DNA of 64,000 nucleotides. Origin: Scalesia atractyloides. Taxonomy: Eukaryota > Streptophyta > Magnoliopsida > Asterales > Asteraceae. Below, in pieces: positions 9,459 to 21,126 of this stretch (positions are counted from its first letter, which is position 1; each line of letters opens with the position of its first letter). The notes below the pieces were generated by a model. It searched no databases and was not told where the DNA came from. It saw nothing but the letters and a program-made list of their open reading frames with translations. Location of the stretch: NCBI GenBank assembly GCA_947069175.1, contig CAMTDV010000012.1, forward strand, positions 36,798,341 to 36,862,340, written 5' to 3'. A program made the translations under genes and the position numbers.

Positions 9459-9642
9459 ATAATTTTTTTATTTATTTTGTTTTAACTTTTTATCAAATAT
9501 AATTTTTATAGTTTAGTTTATTTATTAATTATGTATCGTTTTAAATCAAAATAATCATAACTATTCAACGTAACTTTTATAACTTGATATTCGATTACAA
9601 AACGGAGCGGGTTTTGAAAACCCGATTTTTACAAATGTTACA

Positions 9643-11117
9643 GCCCATGGGTTCAGATTTAGATTTGCGTATTAGCGATTTTTGAAAAGGTTGTAAAACA
9701 GTGATCTTGCTTTATTTTTATGTATATTTATATTGATGCAAGGAAAGTTGTGTTTTTAAAATTTTCATGTAAAACTTGAATTTTTGAAAACTATTTTAGC
9801 AAGTACTTATACGTATGTGAGAGAAGGTTTTTGTTGGTTTCTTGTTAGAACTAAAATGTCTTTAGAATGATAGTATAAAGTGAGTGTGTTTCGGACAAGT
9901 TATTAAAATCAAGGGCAAGAGGTTCGTTTGACCGACTAATTTTGATAGGTAGCATTTAATAAAGTTTTTGAAAATTGTGAAAGAATCGTTTAAGTATCAT
10001 TAAGGGTTTCGTGTATGTGATTTACGTAAATACGTGGTAGGGTGAGAAATCATTTGGATAAAATAGTAAAGGTCGAGGTTCATGCATAAGTGGGGAAATT
10101 CACTTAATGACAAAAGGTTTAGGTATAAATCTAAATCGATTAGTTGTCATGAAATTGGTCGACAATAGGGGAAAGGGTGAGGCTTTATCGTGACGTGATT
10201 ATGAAAGTTACTTTTGAGCATGTAAGTATTGTATAACGCGTATGAGTTCACATAGGTGACATAAGCATAACACGTATTCAATAGTATAAACACGTATGAT
10301 TGCGTAAGGAGTATAAATTTAGTTGGTTTGCGAGAATTACCATTGTTTTTGTTGCGAAAGATGTGCGAATTGTGCACCAGGTTCGAAATGAACGAGATAA
10401 CAAGTATTAAAACACATAGAAATTGAGATATGATAAAAAGGCTTAGTAAAATATTTGAGTGCTTTGTGTTGAGAAACGTCGACTATTCCAAAGTGAATCG
10501 AAGATCCTTTCAAATTAGAGGAACGTGCTTTGACCTATAGGTAAAATGCTCTCGTCGAGAAGCGATTAACGACATTGTACCCTTCCAGTTACTACACGTA
10601 TCTAACTGATCGAAAAATCAAGACTTTGGCGAGATCAAAAATCGAGGAGTGGGATAGTTGACAAGTTGCGGGTTTCACCCCAAACTTGGCAACATCGTAA
10701 CCTAAGTGTCGTTGGTACTTACCAAACGAGGAGCGAATTTCGACTCGTTGGTAAGGGTCCACTAGAGTATGAAATGGAAATTTTCCATCAAGGTATGGAT
10801 ATCACTACTAACTTAATGGCGTAAATTCGTGAAAAATCGAATACGCGGATTGAGAGTGATCACCAAAGTGTGGGTTTCACCCCTATTTTGCTGAGATCGT
10901 CTCGTTTGTAGTATAAGTGTCTTCAAGTCCTCAAGCGTGTATATTGTGTAAATGTCTTAGGAAAGACATATTGCATATATTAAAAGCAAAAGAAATAGGA
11001 AGAAGAAAGGTAGGTAGAATTAGCATTTTAAATATGAATCAAGAATGGTCAAGTTTGGTCACTCAAACTATAGACTAGGTCGAACATGGCAATTCTACCT
11101 AATTCCTTATAGTTATG
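9643..11117 (-). mobile_element. Leader of element B, interrupted by element A
   Basis: No credible coding frame. It aligns by eye with the leader of element E (61740-62714): shared blocks include acccttccagttacta at 10579-10594, the GTGCGAA/TTCGAAATGA region near 10361-10395, aaaacacatagaaat near 10410, and a repeated theme of tttcacccc with tggcgagatc. It abuts the B primer-binding site. The gag-pol of B would lie left of element A, outside the window. Confidence 0.8.
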
Positions 11118-11129
11118 GCTCTGATACCA
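11118..11129 (-). other. Primer-binding site of element B
   Basis: On the minus strand TGGTATCAGAGC, 3 bp from the LTR terminus at 11133. It shows that the LTR at 11133 is a 5' LTR and not a solo LTR. Confidence 0.88.
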
Positions 11130-11132
11130 ATC

Positions 11133-13132
11133 TGTCACACCCCAACCTATGGCGGAAACATCAGAGTGAGACGAAATAGATTGTTCAAGGCATCATAACA
11201 CTATTTGCGACAATATTTATATCAAACCAATTTCTTTTTATAACAAGATTGTCAATTACAACTAGGAAGTCAAATACAATAAGTTCAACAACATAAATCC
11301 TAACATTCTAGATGTGTTTCTACGTCGTCTCTACTAAGTTCGTCATGATCAACATACTTAACCTGCAACATGTTAAAAGTATAGTTCAATACAAAAAGTA
11401 TTGGCGAGTACACAAGTTTGATATGGCATATGTATGAAAAGATTTAAACGAATCCACATGTTAAGCTAGCATACTAGATTAATGTAAACATGGCATGCGA
11501 TGTATAAGTCAACCCTCGCGTGTCACCACAAAATAGAATAAAACTTAACATGACCTCAAGAATACGGGCGATGCGTTACTCCTCTAGCGCTATACATAGC
11601 GCTATACATGTTAAGGAGGAGGCTCGTACTTAGTTAATGACAGATAGCATCACATAAGAATGTTCTAAGTATACAAATTGTGTATCACGTAACTATAGCA
11701 TGTATGATGGATTGTTTGTGTGATTGCATAAAAGTATAAGTGTGATTGTGTGTATTTTGATAGACTAACATGTTGCACCCAAAGGTGTAAAGGGTAAAAA
11801 GGGTGTTCGAGTGTACTCACGGTTTTGCAAGCTTCCACTTGATACTTCTGTAAAGTGTTGGGGGAGTTTGGAAGATGGAGCACCGAGTTATCCTACAAGA
11901 GGAAAACGTAGGTTGGTAAGTATTCGAATGATAACGGAGGATTAGGAATTTAAATACACTAAAGTATGTATACGGGAAAATAATCATCTAGACTTAATGC
12001 TCGTTCTTGACACTATAATACTCATTCGGGTTGATGTGTTTTTATGGGTTAGGATACCCACTAGAATCGTAACAAGAAATTAAATACTTAGGTGATGTAA
12101 CCTAGTACCATGACGGATAATCATTCGATTACCATCAAGAGTTCAGTTAGTTTCATATATACATATATATATATATATAGTATGCGTAATCATATTTATC
12201 ATGGAAGTTCATAGAAGTCATGCATTGAGGTAGGAGGATAACCTTCCTCTGACCTCTTTCGTATAGTTCACCAATGCACAAGTCGTCACAAGGACGACAA
12301 GGATGGTCATGAATAATTTGAACATAAAAATAAGAAAAATAATCAAAATCATCAAGTGAGGTGATGGATTGAAGGTACGATAGCCAAGGCTTCCAAGTAA
12401 TCACACACTACTAACTCAGTCTTGTTTCAAGAACAAGCTTGGAAGGATACAATACTTATGGGTTAAAACCCTAATAAAACGAAAAGCTCTTACACTTGAG
12501 ACCTCAAATATAGTGATGTTGCAAGTTGGTTTTCCATGGAGAACCTATGGAAACATTCCTAGAGGTGATTCAAGTGCTAAGAAAGGAAGAAAGATCAAAG
12601 AAGGGAGGTAAGGGTGAGTTAGAACTCACTTTTGAAAATCTTGAACTTTCAGATGGAAAGAGAGCTTTAGAGAGAAGAAGAGAAGTGTTTGAGGTGTGAA
12701 ATGAGAGTGTGAGGAAGTGGGTATTTATAGTTGAGGTGACGGGGGTTGTTAGTTGAGTGCATTCAATGCAGAAAACACAAATTGGACCAATCCATGGGCT
12801 AGAAACCACTTTCTCTGGATTATACCATTTTTAGTCCTTGAACTTAGTTTATCTTTCATTTCAGGCTATAACTTGTCATTTTTGTATGTATAATGCATAT
12901 AAGTATGATTTGAGTATCGAGTGTGAATGTACGAGTCTTTGCATGTATAACAAGTATCAGTTTAAATGATTGAATGCATGTAAGACATGTATAAATAACA
13001 AGTATGAATTTTTATTACGATTCAAATCTCGAATTACAAAATTGGGAAAAGAAACACGAATACAAGTTTCCATAAATAGAAATACGATTATACTTTTCTA
13101 ATTAAAGAAGTACGAAAAAGCGAGGCGTTATA
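11133..13132 (-). repeat. 5' LTR of element B (about 2.0 kb)
   Basis: Starts TGTCACACCCC on the plus strand. It ends with GCGAGGCGTTATA near 13132, where the terminal dinucleotide is mutated (expected GTTACA). It is related to the solo LTR at 49463-51617 and the LTRs of element E: both have the ggcgagta...acaagtttgatat region, the tagcgctatacatg motif and the gaggtaggaggataacctt region. A TATA-like element (TATAAATA, minus strand) lies at 12722-12729. An AT dinucleotide microsatellite spans about 12158-12178. No tRNA-like modules are visible in this family. Confidence 0.88.
12722..12729 (-). promoter_or_regulatory. TATA-like box in LTR B
   Basis: TATAAATA on the minus strand, in the CTATAAATACCCACTTCC-like context also seen at 49980-49987 in the related solo LTR. 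The conserved position supports an LTR promoter. Confidence 0.5.
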
Positions 13133-14089
13133 ATAATTATTGAGAAATAATAGTTTATTAACTGATTTAAATAGGTAAATTGCTAGGATTAGGTTTTGAG
13201 AGAAACTCGGTTTTAGTTTACTTGCCATGTTTGTGTCGGTTAAAACAAATCAAGAACCTTAGTTAGTCTAAGCTCCCTATTGAGAGATAGTTGGCTATTC
13301 TAGACACTTTATTAAATATTAGATAACCGAAAGGAAATCTTATAAACCGTGGAACATAGCTGTCTTTAGGACATCATAGGTGTCTTCCCAAGAAGGGTCG
13401 GGGGTCCTGTTCGGTAATCCTTAGGATTTAGTATTTTAAGATCCCGGTTCCCTATCACATTAGTATTCGAATAAAAACAATTCAATAGTAATAAGGATTC
13501 TAACCTAAGCAGTCATTCCATCATCATTGAAGTAAGTCTTCACTTCGAAACTTCATTTTAAGTCATCTTAGTTAAGTTAATTTGAAGTTAATTATAATTT
13601 CAGGATTTTCAGGATTATAATTTCAAGAAGGGTCGGGGGTCCTGTTCGGTAATCCTTAGGATTTAGTATTTTAAGATCCCGGTTCCCTATCACATTAATA
13701 TTCGAATAAAAACAATTCAATAGTAATAAGGATTCTAACCTAAGCAGTCATTCCATCATCATCGAAGTCGAAACTTCATTTTAAGTCATCTTAGTTAAGT
13801 TAATTTGAAGTTAATTATAATTTCAGGATTTTTAGTAGAACCCCCCCCCCCCAATATAAAATAAATTAGGTTGTGTTAATATAGTTTAAATAGGGTGATT
13901 AACATAATTAGAGAGACTAGTGGGTTCGATATCCGGACTTATTTAAGCTTACTACAATTGATCGGTCCACTTGCGGATTAGTAGTTATAGTCGAGTTTAG
14001 GAGTCTAGAGTATTACTTCGAGTCTAGATTTAGCTTATTTTTATTAGACTACTTTTAGTACATCAGTAATCCATCACTCAGGGAGCTGG
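13133..14089. other. Anonymous AT-rich DNA with tandem duplication
   Basis: No coding frame or element terminus recognised. The stretch contains the 235-bp duplication described separately and a run of 12 C at 13841-13852. Confidence 0.6.
13389..13838. repeat. 235-bp direct tandem duplication
   Basis: Copy 1 starts at 13389 and copy 2 at 13624, both with caagaagggtcgggggtcct. They stay nearly identical through aatttcaggattttt. Copy 2 lacks 12 bp near the gaagt/cgaaactt junction and has a few point changes. Ends just before the 12-C run. Confidence 0.9.
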
Positions 14090-15292
14090 TTGTGTTACCG
14101 ATTGTTGCACAGGTGCTTGCGTTTGTGCACATAGCTATGTGTACACCGCGTTGAGAGCAGCTTGAGATTTGATGTACCATGAGGCGGGAGTTTCCTCCTC
14201 TGGTAATAATGAAACGAGTTGTGTGCCCGGGCCTATGTTTTGAGTGGTTGAGGTTATGTGTTGATTAGTCTATGTGGCACTACCATGTGAATGCATAACC
14301 CCACTGTCAATGAACTCTCCTTCATTTTACTTGTTCGCTTGGGGGGCTGGGACATGCGTGATGTTCGTGGCCGTTATAAATTGAGAGCTTGAACCGAAGG
14401 TAGGAAAAAGGAGGAGTTTGATCCGCCATGTGATCTAATCAAGGAAGAGAATAAAGATGAAAAGTAGTAGTAAAAATCGATGGGCACCAAACATCGAGTC
14501 TAAACAAAAGGTCTATCATTGAAGGAGTGGTCTCATTAAGAAGGTTAATCTTCATCTTCCTCTATCAACAGCTAAGATGGCGATGGTTGTCAATCCTGCA
14601 AAACGAACAACCCCGTGAAGCTCGTAACAAGGAGGAGGGGTAGGGGTTCTCCTTGTAACCACCCTCTGGCGTGAGAATGCGTATTAGTTTAGAGGGAATA
14701 ACAAGTATGTGTTAAGAGTAATGGAGTGAAAGAGCCAATACCTCAACCTTTGGGAGAAGTCTCGTATTTATAGTCGAAGAGTGCGGGAAGGAGAATAGTG
14801 GGCTGAGGAGCCTCGGTACAGTTGTTACTGTCAAAGAATATCCATTCGATCCCCACTGGCAGGACTGTTAGTGCATGCAGAGATGTTGGTGACATGGCAC
14901 AACGTGGTTGGCCTGTGCCACTGCCCGAATTTACCTTATATCGGGTCTTTCATCAACCGATTGTGTAGCGGCACCTGGCGACGGCTTATTGGTGCTACGT
15001 AATCGTCCTTTGGTACTTGTTGTCCCCTACTTGATTCCTTCATCGTGGGAGGCACGATTCCCAAGGTTGTTGTGAGTTGATTGGCAGCATCTTGCCAGGT
15101 GTACTACGTGTCCCTTGTGTGAGCAGTCTTCCTGTACACGTGCGGGTGCCTTCATGCAGAATAACCCTTATAGTAGCTAAGTTTTTAAGTTATGACCTTG
15201 GTATGATCCAATATGCGCATAGCCATGCGCGACATTCAGAATCATATCCCTTGCGTTCCCAGGTCCTAGCTGGTCGTCCCCAAGTCCCTCCA
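14090..15292 (-). repeat. Tat-type LTR (solo or fragment), approximate left end
   Basis: Read on the minus strand it starts TGGAGGGACTTGG (15292), like the TGGAGGG start of the element D LTRs. It then has CTATAAATACGAGAC near 14770-14785, followed by the R/U5-like CATTCTCACGCCAGAGGGTG and GAGAACCCCTACCCC, closely parallel to the D LTR (ATTCTCACGC, GAGAAAACCCTCCCC). The end near 14090 is a guess; no TSD was found. Confidence 0.6.
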
Positions 15293-16960
15293 GAACGCAC
15301 AGCTTAAGCCTCATAATGGGATCAAAGTTCTTTTTTTATTTTAGATAAACTTGTTATATATTAAACTTTTTGGGTTTTATTCTTTTTTAATTATGTCTAA
15401 ATTACGACTTGCACCTAGTTTTGAACTGTATGATATGGTTGTATGCTTACAACTTTCAATAGTATGATTTTGTTAATACTTAATATCATAACGTCCTCCG
15501 CTACATTTTACTTTTTGAGTTAATACTTAATATCATAACGTCCTCCACTACATTTTACTTTTTGAAAATTTTGGACCCTTTCTTTGAAATAATGTATACA
15601 TTATTTAAAATATAAAAACATAGCTTTTTAATATGTCAACATTACAAGTTAAGCCAGAGAGGTTGTTAGAGTACTTGCAAGGTTTTTAGAATACTTGCAA
15701 GTGTCTGCATAAAGATATCTAGAACTAAATCTTCGACATTATGTTGTTTTACATAGTAAAAAAAGAAAAAGAGTTAAGAAAGGAACCCTATCTCTGGTAC
15801 AACATAGAATACACATTATCCCACCCCACAAGAGTTATGCTACCGGCAAATTACCTTTGCACGCCATCCACACGAACTGGGGACCACAAGGGTCGAACCC
15901 ACGTCACTACAGCTTCACATGTGGGCAATGAATTTCATTGGTGGGTAGGTATCACTGAGCTCGTAGTCCACATATCTCTCCATTCGGAGTTTAATATAAT
16001 ATATGACACCAAATTAGCATTAGACCATCGACTAATACTAACAATATTATGTTTTAGTCCTTTCACATAAGATACTTTTTATTCTTGAATGAAAAATTGT
16101 CGCATATGAAACACCCTAACTTTTTCCTTACCCCTTGGAGTTGTATCCAAATGTAGCAACATTATAATCTACATTTATGATCGCACTAGGTAGTTATATG
16201 GAGCCAACCATGGGTCTTGAACAACCACTCTCAAGATACTAGATAAGCATGTTTGGATCTTTTGTGCAAACAAAGCAAGTTCAATGACATTTTGGACAAC
16301 TGGACCCATTTGGTAGAATTATCAATTACTGCTAGCTGTTAATCCGATTAACGACAGCAATTAACAAGCAACAGTGACAATTGTGATCCGAACGAATTGT
16401 TGTGATTGGAAAACAGTAGAGAAAAACATGGGAATTCACTATTGTTTGACAACCAAATGAGTATGATACGAATACCTAATGACGTTTATATGTTACAAAA
16501 TTGTTGAATAACCTAACCCATTCCATGCAACTCAAATCCACATTTAATTATTTGGATAACCCACTATTCGGGTCATCCAAATCCGCCCATGTATAGTATT
16601 CATCTTTCATGTAACGTGGATCACATGATCCAACTTTTGGTGGGTATCGGTCATTAGCCAAAACCCGCATAACACGTTTGACCAAAACTCATCCATAGAT
16701 GACAATCAGCTTGTGAACATTTCAAAAGAAAAATAAAAGGTATACCAACGCCTTACGTTTTATTGGTACCCGTCGGTATGAAAACATGGATCCCGGCGTT
16801 CTTCACACCATAAGAGGTTGATCATGACAATATACTTACTCTCTTTATCGTTAAACTACAACAATGACCAACAATTAGAAGTTTATATATCTCAAGCGTT
16901 ACGTGTGCACCATGAACTGATGGAGCTTCATTTGTTCAAGCCTCAACTCCACGGCAAATC
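15293..16960. other. Intergenic / 3' flank of the PP1 gene
   Basis: No gene recognised. It contains a 47-bp tandem repeat (15472-15565) and, near 15885-15915, a T-arm-like GTGGGTTCGACCC on the minus strand that may be a remnant of a tRNA-derived SINE. Sequence just below 16961 should include the PP1 3' UTR; no polyadenylation site could be fixed. Confidence 0.5.
15472..15565. repeat. 47-bp tandem repeat, two copies
   Basis: Units 15472-15518 and 15519-15565, both starting gttaatacttaatatcataa, differ at one position (cctccgct against cctccact). Confidence 0.9.
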
Positions 16961-19900
16961 TCATGATCTTCCACCCAGGAACTGCTGCAAGGGCCAAGTA
17001 GAGAGCGGCATGAAAAAAAAAACAGCAACACAAATTCTAGTCAGTTGTTGCTTTACAAATCACAGGAAATCAAACATACACACTTAACCATTAATATATC
17101 ATTATATTATAAATTAAATGAAAAGGTATAATTCGCTATATATGTTTGTAGGTGTTTATAATATACGAACACATAAATTTACACACATAGATATATCAAT
17201 TCAAGTATAGTCACAAAACCAATGATATTTTATAAACTACGTTAGAACCTTATATACCAGATGTACGCAATATAAATGAATGTTCCATATTGGTTGTCGT
17301 CTCTACTCTATGTTTATGTATCAGATATGGCGAAAGAGTGGTTACGGGGTACCAAATGAGTCAATAGATACCAGATGTGGCAAGATCGGCCCGTGGATAG
17401 CAGGCAAATACAGGTACAGACTTCAGATTGAAACATGTGTCAGTTTTAAGTAGTAGTTGAAAGAAACATGCTGAGTTGACTCGCAAACACTTTCTTGTCC
17501 ACTTTTTTAAACTTTTGATAAATATTAACACACTAATTACGATTACAGAAAGATATTGTTATTCTTATAATAAAAAGCTAAATTCTAAATAAAATGATTT
17601 AAATTATAAAGTTGTACGACTCAAACAGACTTTAACGAACTATCAACTTGTGTGACAAGTTCCCCTTTTGGCTAATGTTATGATTTAACCAAATTCAAAT
17701 GGATAGATTTGAATATACAATTGAAATATCTTAATCTAATATTCTAAGAAATTCTAAACTTATAATGGCAAATGACTCAAGAAAAAAGAACTGTTAAGGT
17801 TGGGTTGCAAATTAAATACCTTGATTCCTGCTGGGGTGTTTCCGGGTTTAGCTGTAGTGGTACTTCCAAAAAGACTGATACCTGAGGTGGCCTTTAACTT
17901 TTTTTCCGCGGGTTTTAATATTTGGAAAGAGCACATTAACGTTTCATCAACGCTCATCATTGCACCCGCATTGTCAAACTCCCCACAATAATTGGGTGCC
18001 GAAAATACAGTTACAAGTTGTCGGTTAGCAAAAAACTCGTATCCATCCTCAACCACCTGCAAATTTTTATCAGTTTCTGTTGTTCGGGAAAAGAAATCCT
18101 GCTTATGATTATCTAACTTTAACCCGTTTTATATAATCGACCCGTTTAACAAAAGTGATCATTAAAAAGGTATCTTGGTTTTAAAATGTGCGCATTATGC
18201 GCGCATAAGACGTGATGCGCTGATGAGAGCATATCGCCGAGAATATTGCGCCGATTTCGCATAACGCGCTCTGATGCACGCAACATTGTTTCTTATATTT
18301 TTTTTTCCAACTTTTATGAAATGGGTTGGGTTTTTTCAATAATTAATATCTTAGTATGCTTGATTTGGACCATTATGGTTCCTAAACACTTTTTGTGGTT
18401 CTAGAAACAGTTTAGGATGCTTGATTTGAACCAAAAAGCACACTCTTACCTTCTTATTACGTCCTTTGTTTATGTATGTTTTTATAAAGAGCGCATCGCA
18501 CACGTGATGCGCTTGCATCGCGCATCAGATTTTTGGACCAAACTCATCGGAGCGCATCACGCCATTAAAAAAAAGAAAGGTATAATAAATTTAATTAGTT
18601 ACTCATTCTTTTAACCTAGAGATTTTAACTACCATATCACAAATTATCTTTTCCTTTTTCACAAGATTGTGTTTTTTGTATAGGTAAGTGCCAAATTCCC
18701 TTCTAGCAGAGGTCTCAAGTTCGACAATGTAAGCTACACTTTAATTGGTCCCACTAGTTAGCAAAGTAGTGGTGGGCCCATGATTTTTTTTTATTTGTTA
18801 CAGGTTCTCATGGTCACCAAAAAAAAGTCTTTTATAGTGATTCTATATGTCAAAAAGCTCTTATACATAAACAAAGATTCATAAAACCCTATTAATAAGA
18901 AAAAGGTTCAAATTTAACCAACCATGGTAACAAACAAGAGTACAGGTAATCATACCTGGTGAGCACGACACACGAGATCAAGATCATGCTTTTCTAGAAA
19001 CTCGGTTACGATATCAGCACCAAACGTATACGAGACACCACGATCATTCATCCCCCAACCCTTAACATCGTTACAAGGATCCGACCAAAGAAGATCACAT
19101 AACAGACCACTATCAGGTACATCAGTAGGTCGCCTTAAATTTTTCATTTGATCCAAACTATTAAGGTCAGGTGACAAGCCACCATGCATGCATAAAATCT
19201 TTTCATCAATAAGAGCAGCCACAGGCATGCAATTGAAGCAATCAGAGAAAGTCTTCCATAACTTGACATTAAATCTTCGTTTGCATTCATCATAAAACCC
19301 GTATATACGGTTTATAGACGCACATTCATGGTTACCACGCAAAAGGAAGAAATTATTTGGGTATTTTATTTTGTAGGCAAGAAGAAGGCATATTGTCTCT
19401 AGGCTTTGTTTGCCTCGGTCAACATAATCACCGAGAAATAAGTAATTGGCTTGAGGGGGTAATCCGCCATATTCAAAAAGACGTAGAAGATCAGAGTATT
19501 GGCCGTGGATGTCACCTAATAACCATTGAAAAATGCAAAATATAAAAAATGTCAACAATCTTCAAAGCGGGTTCGGGTCCAAACGCGTAAGTTTAAACAG
19601 GGGTCAAAAGGTAGTTCTGAGTCTGGTAGACATTTAATAACTAAAAGCTCAAAACTATATTATTACAAAATAAGCTAACTTCTTTCATAAAGTGATTTAA
19701 AAGTTTTTATGCAGTTGAATACGCTTCAGAAGGCGTTCAATGTGTTTAAGCCGTTTATGCTTTAGTTAAATCCTTTAGCTTAACCCAACGGACGCATTTG
19801 AAATAAAAAGCGGGTCAAAACTTCCATCTCCTAGACGTATAAAATAAGCCCTAAAACAAACAACTTTATAAAAACTAAACATATAGGTTAAGTAGAAATT

Positions 19901-20578
19901 TTAGATGTCTATTTGGAAGCAATTTATATCCAACCCGAAGAGTGATAAACCTAATATTAATATTGCCTATAACCAATATGCCAAACTCTACCTAAAAATC
20001 TTACTTCCTTTGAAAGATAAAAATAACCGTAACACGCGTTTGTTGTGTTGACGAAAACCATCATCCGAAACGACCCAAGTTTTCATAAATCATAATATAT
20101 GTGCATATCCAATTTCATGAATCATAATGCTATCAAAACAATCGACTAATTGAAAATCATGACCAAATTTCAGCAGCTGATCATATGTATTCTACACTCA
20201 TCATTGACTTTTAAAAGTTGACTTTTCATAGCACAAACCACAAGTAACATCAATATGCAAATTTCATACGATCAAACATGAAAAAAAGCACAAAATTAAA
20301 ACCTTAACTGATGCTAACAAACAGATTCAAAGCGAATCACAAGACTGATCAAACACACAACCCATAAAACATAATTAAAGCAAATAAAAAGAAGAAAACA
20401 TACCACAAATCTTGACGGGTGCTTCAATCTCAAGCAAATTAGGCTGTTGCAAGAAAATCTCTTTAGAGACAACACAGAGTTGCTTGATCTCTGGCTCAGT
20501 GAGTTGAACATGCTTACCGGGTCTGCCTTTAACAGCAAGCAAGCGCTGAATAACATCATCTAGAACCGATTGATCCAT
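16961..20578 (-). CDS. TOPP: Type-1 Ser/Thr protein phosphatase catalytic subunit (TOPP/PP1), four exons
   Basis: Metal-dependent phosphatase that removes phosphate from Ser/Thr residues, normally with regulatory subunits, in nucleus and cytosol (family knowledge). CDS exons on the minus strand: 20578-20404, 19515-18956, 18056-17820, 16984-16961. All introns are GT-AG and frames join exactly (996 nt, 331 aa plus stop). It starts MDQSVLDDVIQRLL. Metal-binding motifs are GDIHG (59-63), GDYVDRG (87-93), GNHE (119-122) and HGG (169-171). The C-terminal toxin/inhibitor-binding loop is SAPNYCGEF (264-272). The 24-nt last exon encodes QFLGGRS; its acceptor CTTGCAG is clear. Reading on through the last donor would give a longer, unrelated tail, which I consider intron. 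Length fits plant TOPPs. No frameshift or stop seen. Element D lies 548 bp upstream. Confidence 0.93.
18057..18955 (-). other. PP1 intron 2 with GCGCAT-rich islands and a SINE-like remnant
   Basis: Two clusters of GATGCGC/GCGCAT words (about 18188-18275 and 18486-18560) stand out in AT-rich DNA and are partly inverted relative to each other. Near 18700-18800 the text gtctcaagttcgacaatgt, a following ggtggggccca-like segment and a T-rich tail resemble the end of a tRNA-derived SINE. Neither has proven termini. Confidence 0.45.
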
Positions 20579-21126
20579 GTGGGTATGAGTAGAATTGAAG
20601 AGGTGAGATGGGGTTTGTGAGGAAGATCGAAAGGAATCTTGGAAACCTAATGGGGGAGTAAAAGGGGAAATGGAATGAGGTCAAAGGGGATGGGGATGGG
20701 GGTGGGGTAGGAGACAAAGCGCGATGAGTCGGTTTGAATGACTAGTATTGTATGGCGTGCGTGCCGTCGATGGCTTTGTGTAGCAATGTGTGGACATGTG
20801 GGTTTTTATTTTAAGAAGAAAATATTGATTACACACTTATAAAATGATCATGAAACTTATGATAAATTAAATTAGTTGAGATGTTACACGTCATCTTATA
20901 TTTCGCTACGTTTGTATTTGAATTATATTAATGTTACAATTTGTGGCCTGTACTTAAGTTTTAATGATGGGTTGGGCTAATGGACTATTTCCCTATTAAT
21001 AATTAAAACAAACATGTTGAAGATGAACGGCCTACTAATTCGAAAAATTTGATGTTTAAAATTTTGGTATCCAAATTTGATTTGAGCATCTGACTAAGCA
21101 ATTCGGATTTAGATAGATCCCAACCG
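20579..21126 (-). promoter_or_regulatory. PP1 5' flank / promoter region
   Basis: 548 bp between the PP1 start codon and the 5' LTR of element D. It contains a purine-rich stretch (20640-20720, GGGG runs on the plus strand) likely within or near the 5' UTR. I could not fix a transcription start or TATA box. The close upstream retrotransposon could carry repressive marks or supply promoter activity; this is inference only. Confidence 0.4.

Larger units (their letters stand above)
1..9642 (-). mobile_element. Element A: Tekay-type Ty3/gypsy chromovirus (left end cut by window)
   Basis: Minus-strand LTR retrotransposon. Read on the minus strand it runs 5' LTR (9642-6977), tRNA-Met-type primer-binding site, leader, gag, protease, reverse transcriptase, RNase H, integrase with a C-terminal chromodomain-like tail, polypurine tract, then the 3' LTR (1466 to beyond base 1). 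LTR termini are TGTAACA and TGTGACA. Where both LTRs can be compared (about 1.47 kb) I see roughly a dozen substitutions and several 1-2 bp indels, so insertion was fairly recent. At least four lesions break pol (near 3960, 2800, 2415 and 1900) plus a stop near 1956, so it is not autonomous as it stands. The chromodomain-like tail and the long LTRs point to the Tekay/Del lineage. It is inserted in the leader of element B. The left TSD lies outside the window. Confidence 0.92.
6977..9642 (-). repeat. 5' LTR of element A (complete, 2666 bp)
   Basis: Runs from TGTCACACC to GTTACA on the plus strand (TGTAACA...TGTGACA on the minus strand). Near its downstream end are two copies of a 38-bp motif. 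In the middle are three sense tRNA-like modules (8123-8535), and near its start one antisense module (9376-9458). The same arrangement occurs in the solo LTR at 53549-56207 and in the LTRs of element C. Confidence 0.95.

Noticed and set aside
17760..17819. PP1 exon 3 extended to the stop near 17760
   Set aside because: The extension is not PP1-like and starts at a good GT donor after GIK. The short exon at 16961-16984 gives a family-like end and keeps the frame.
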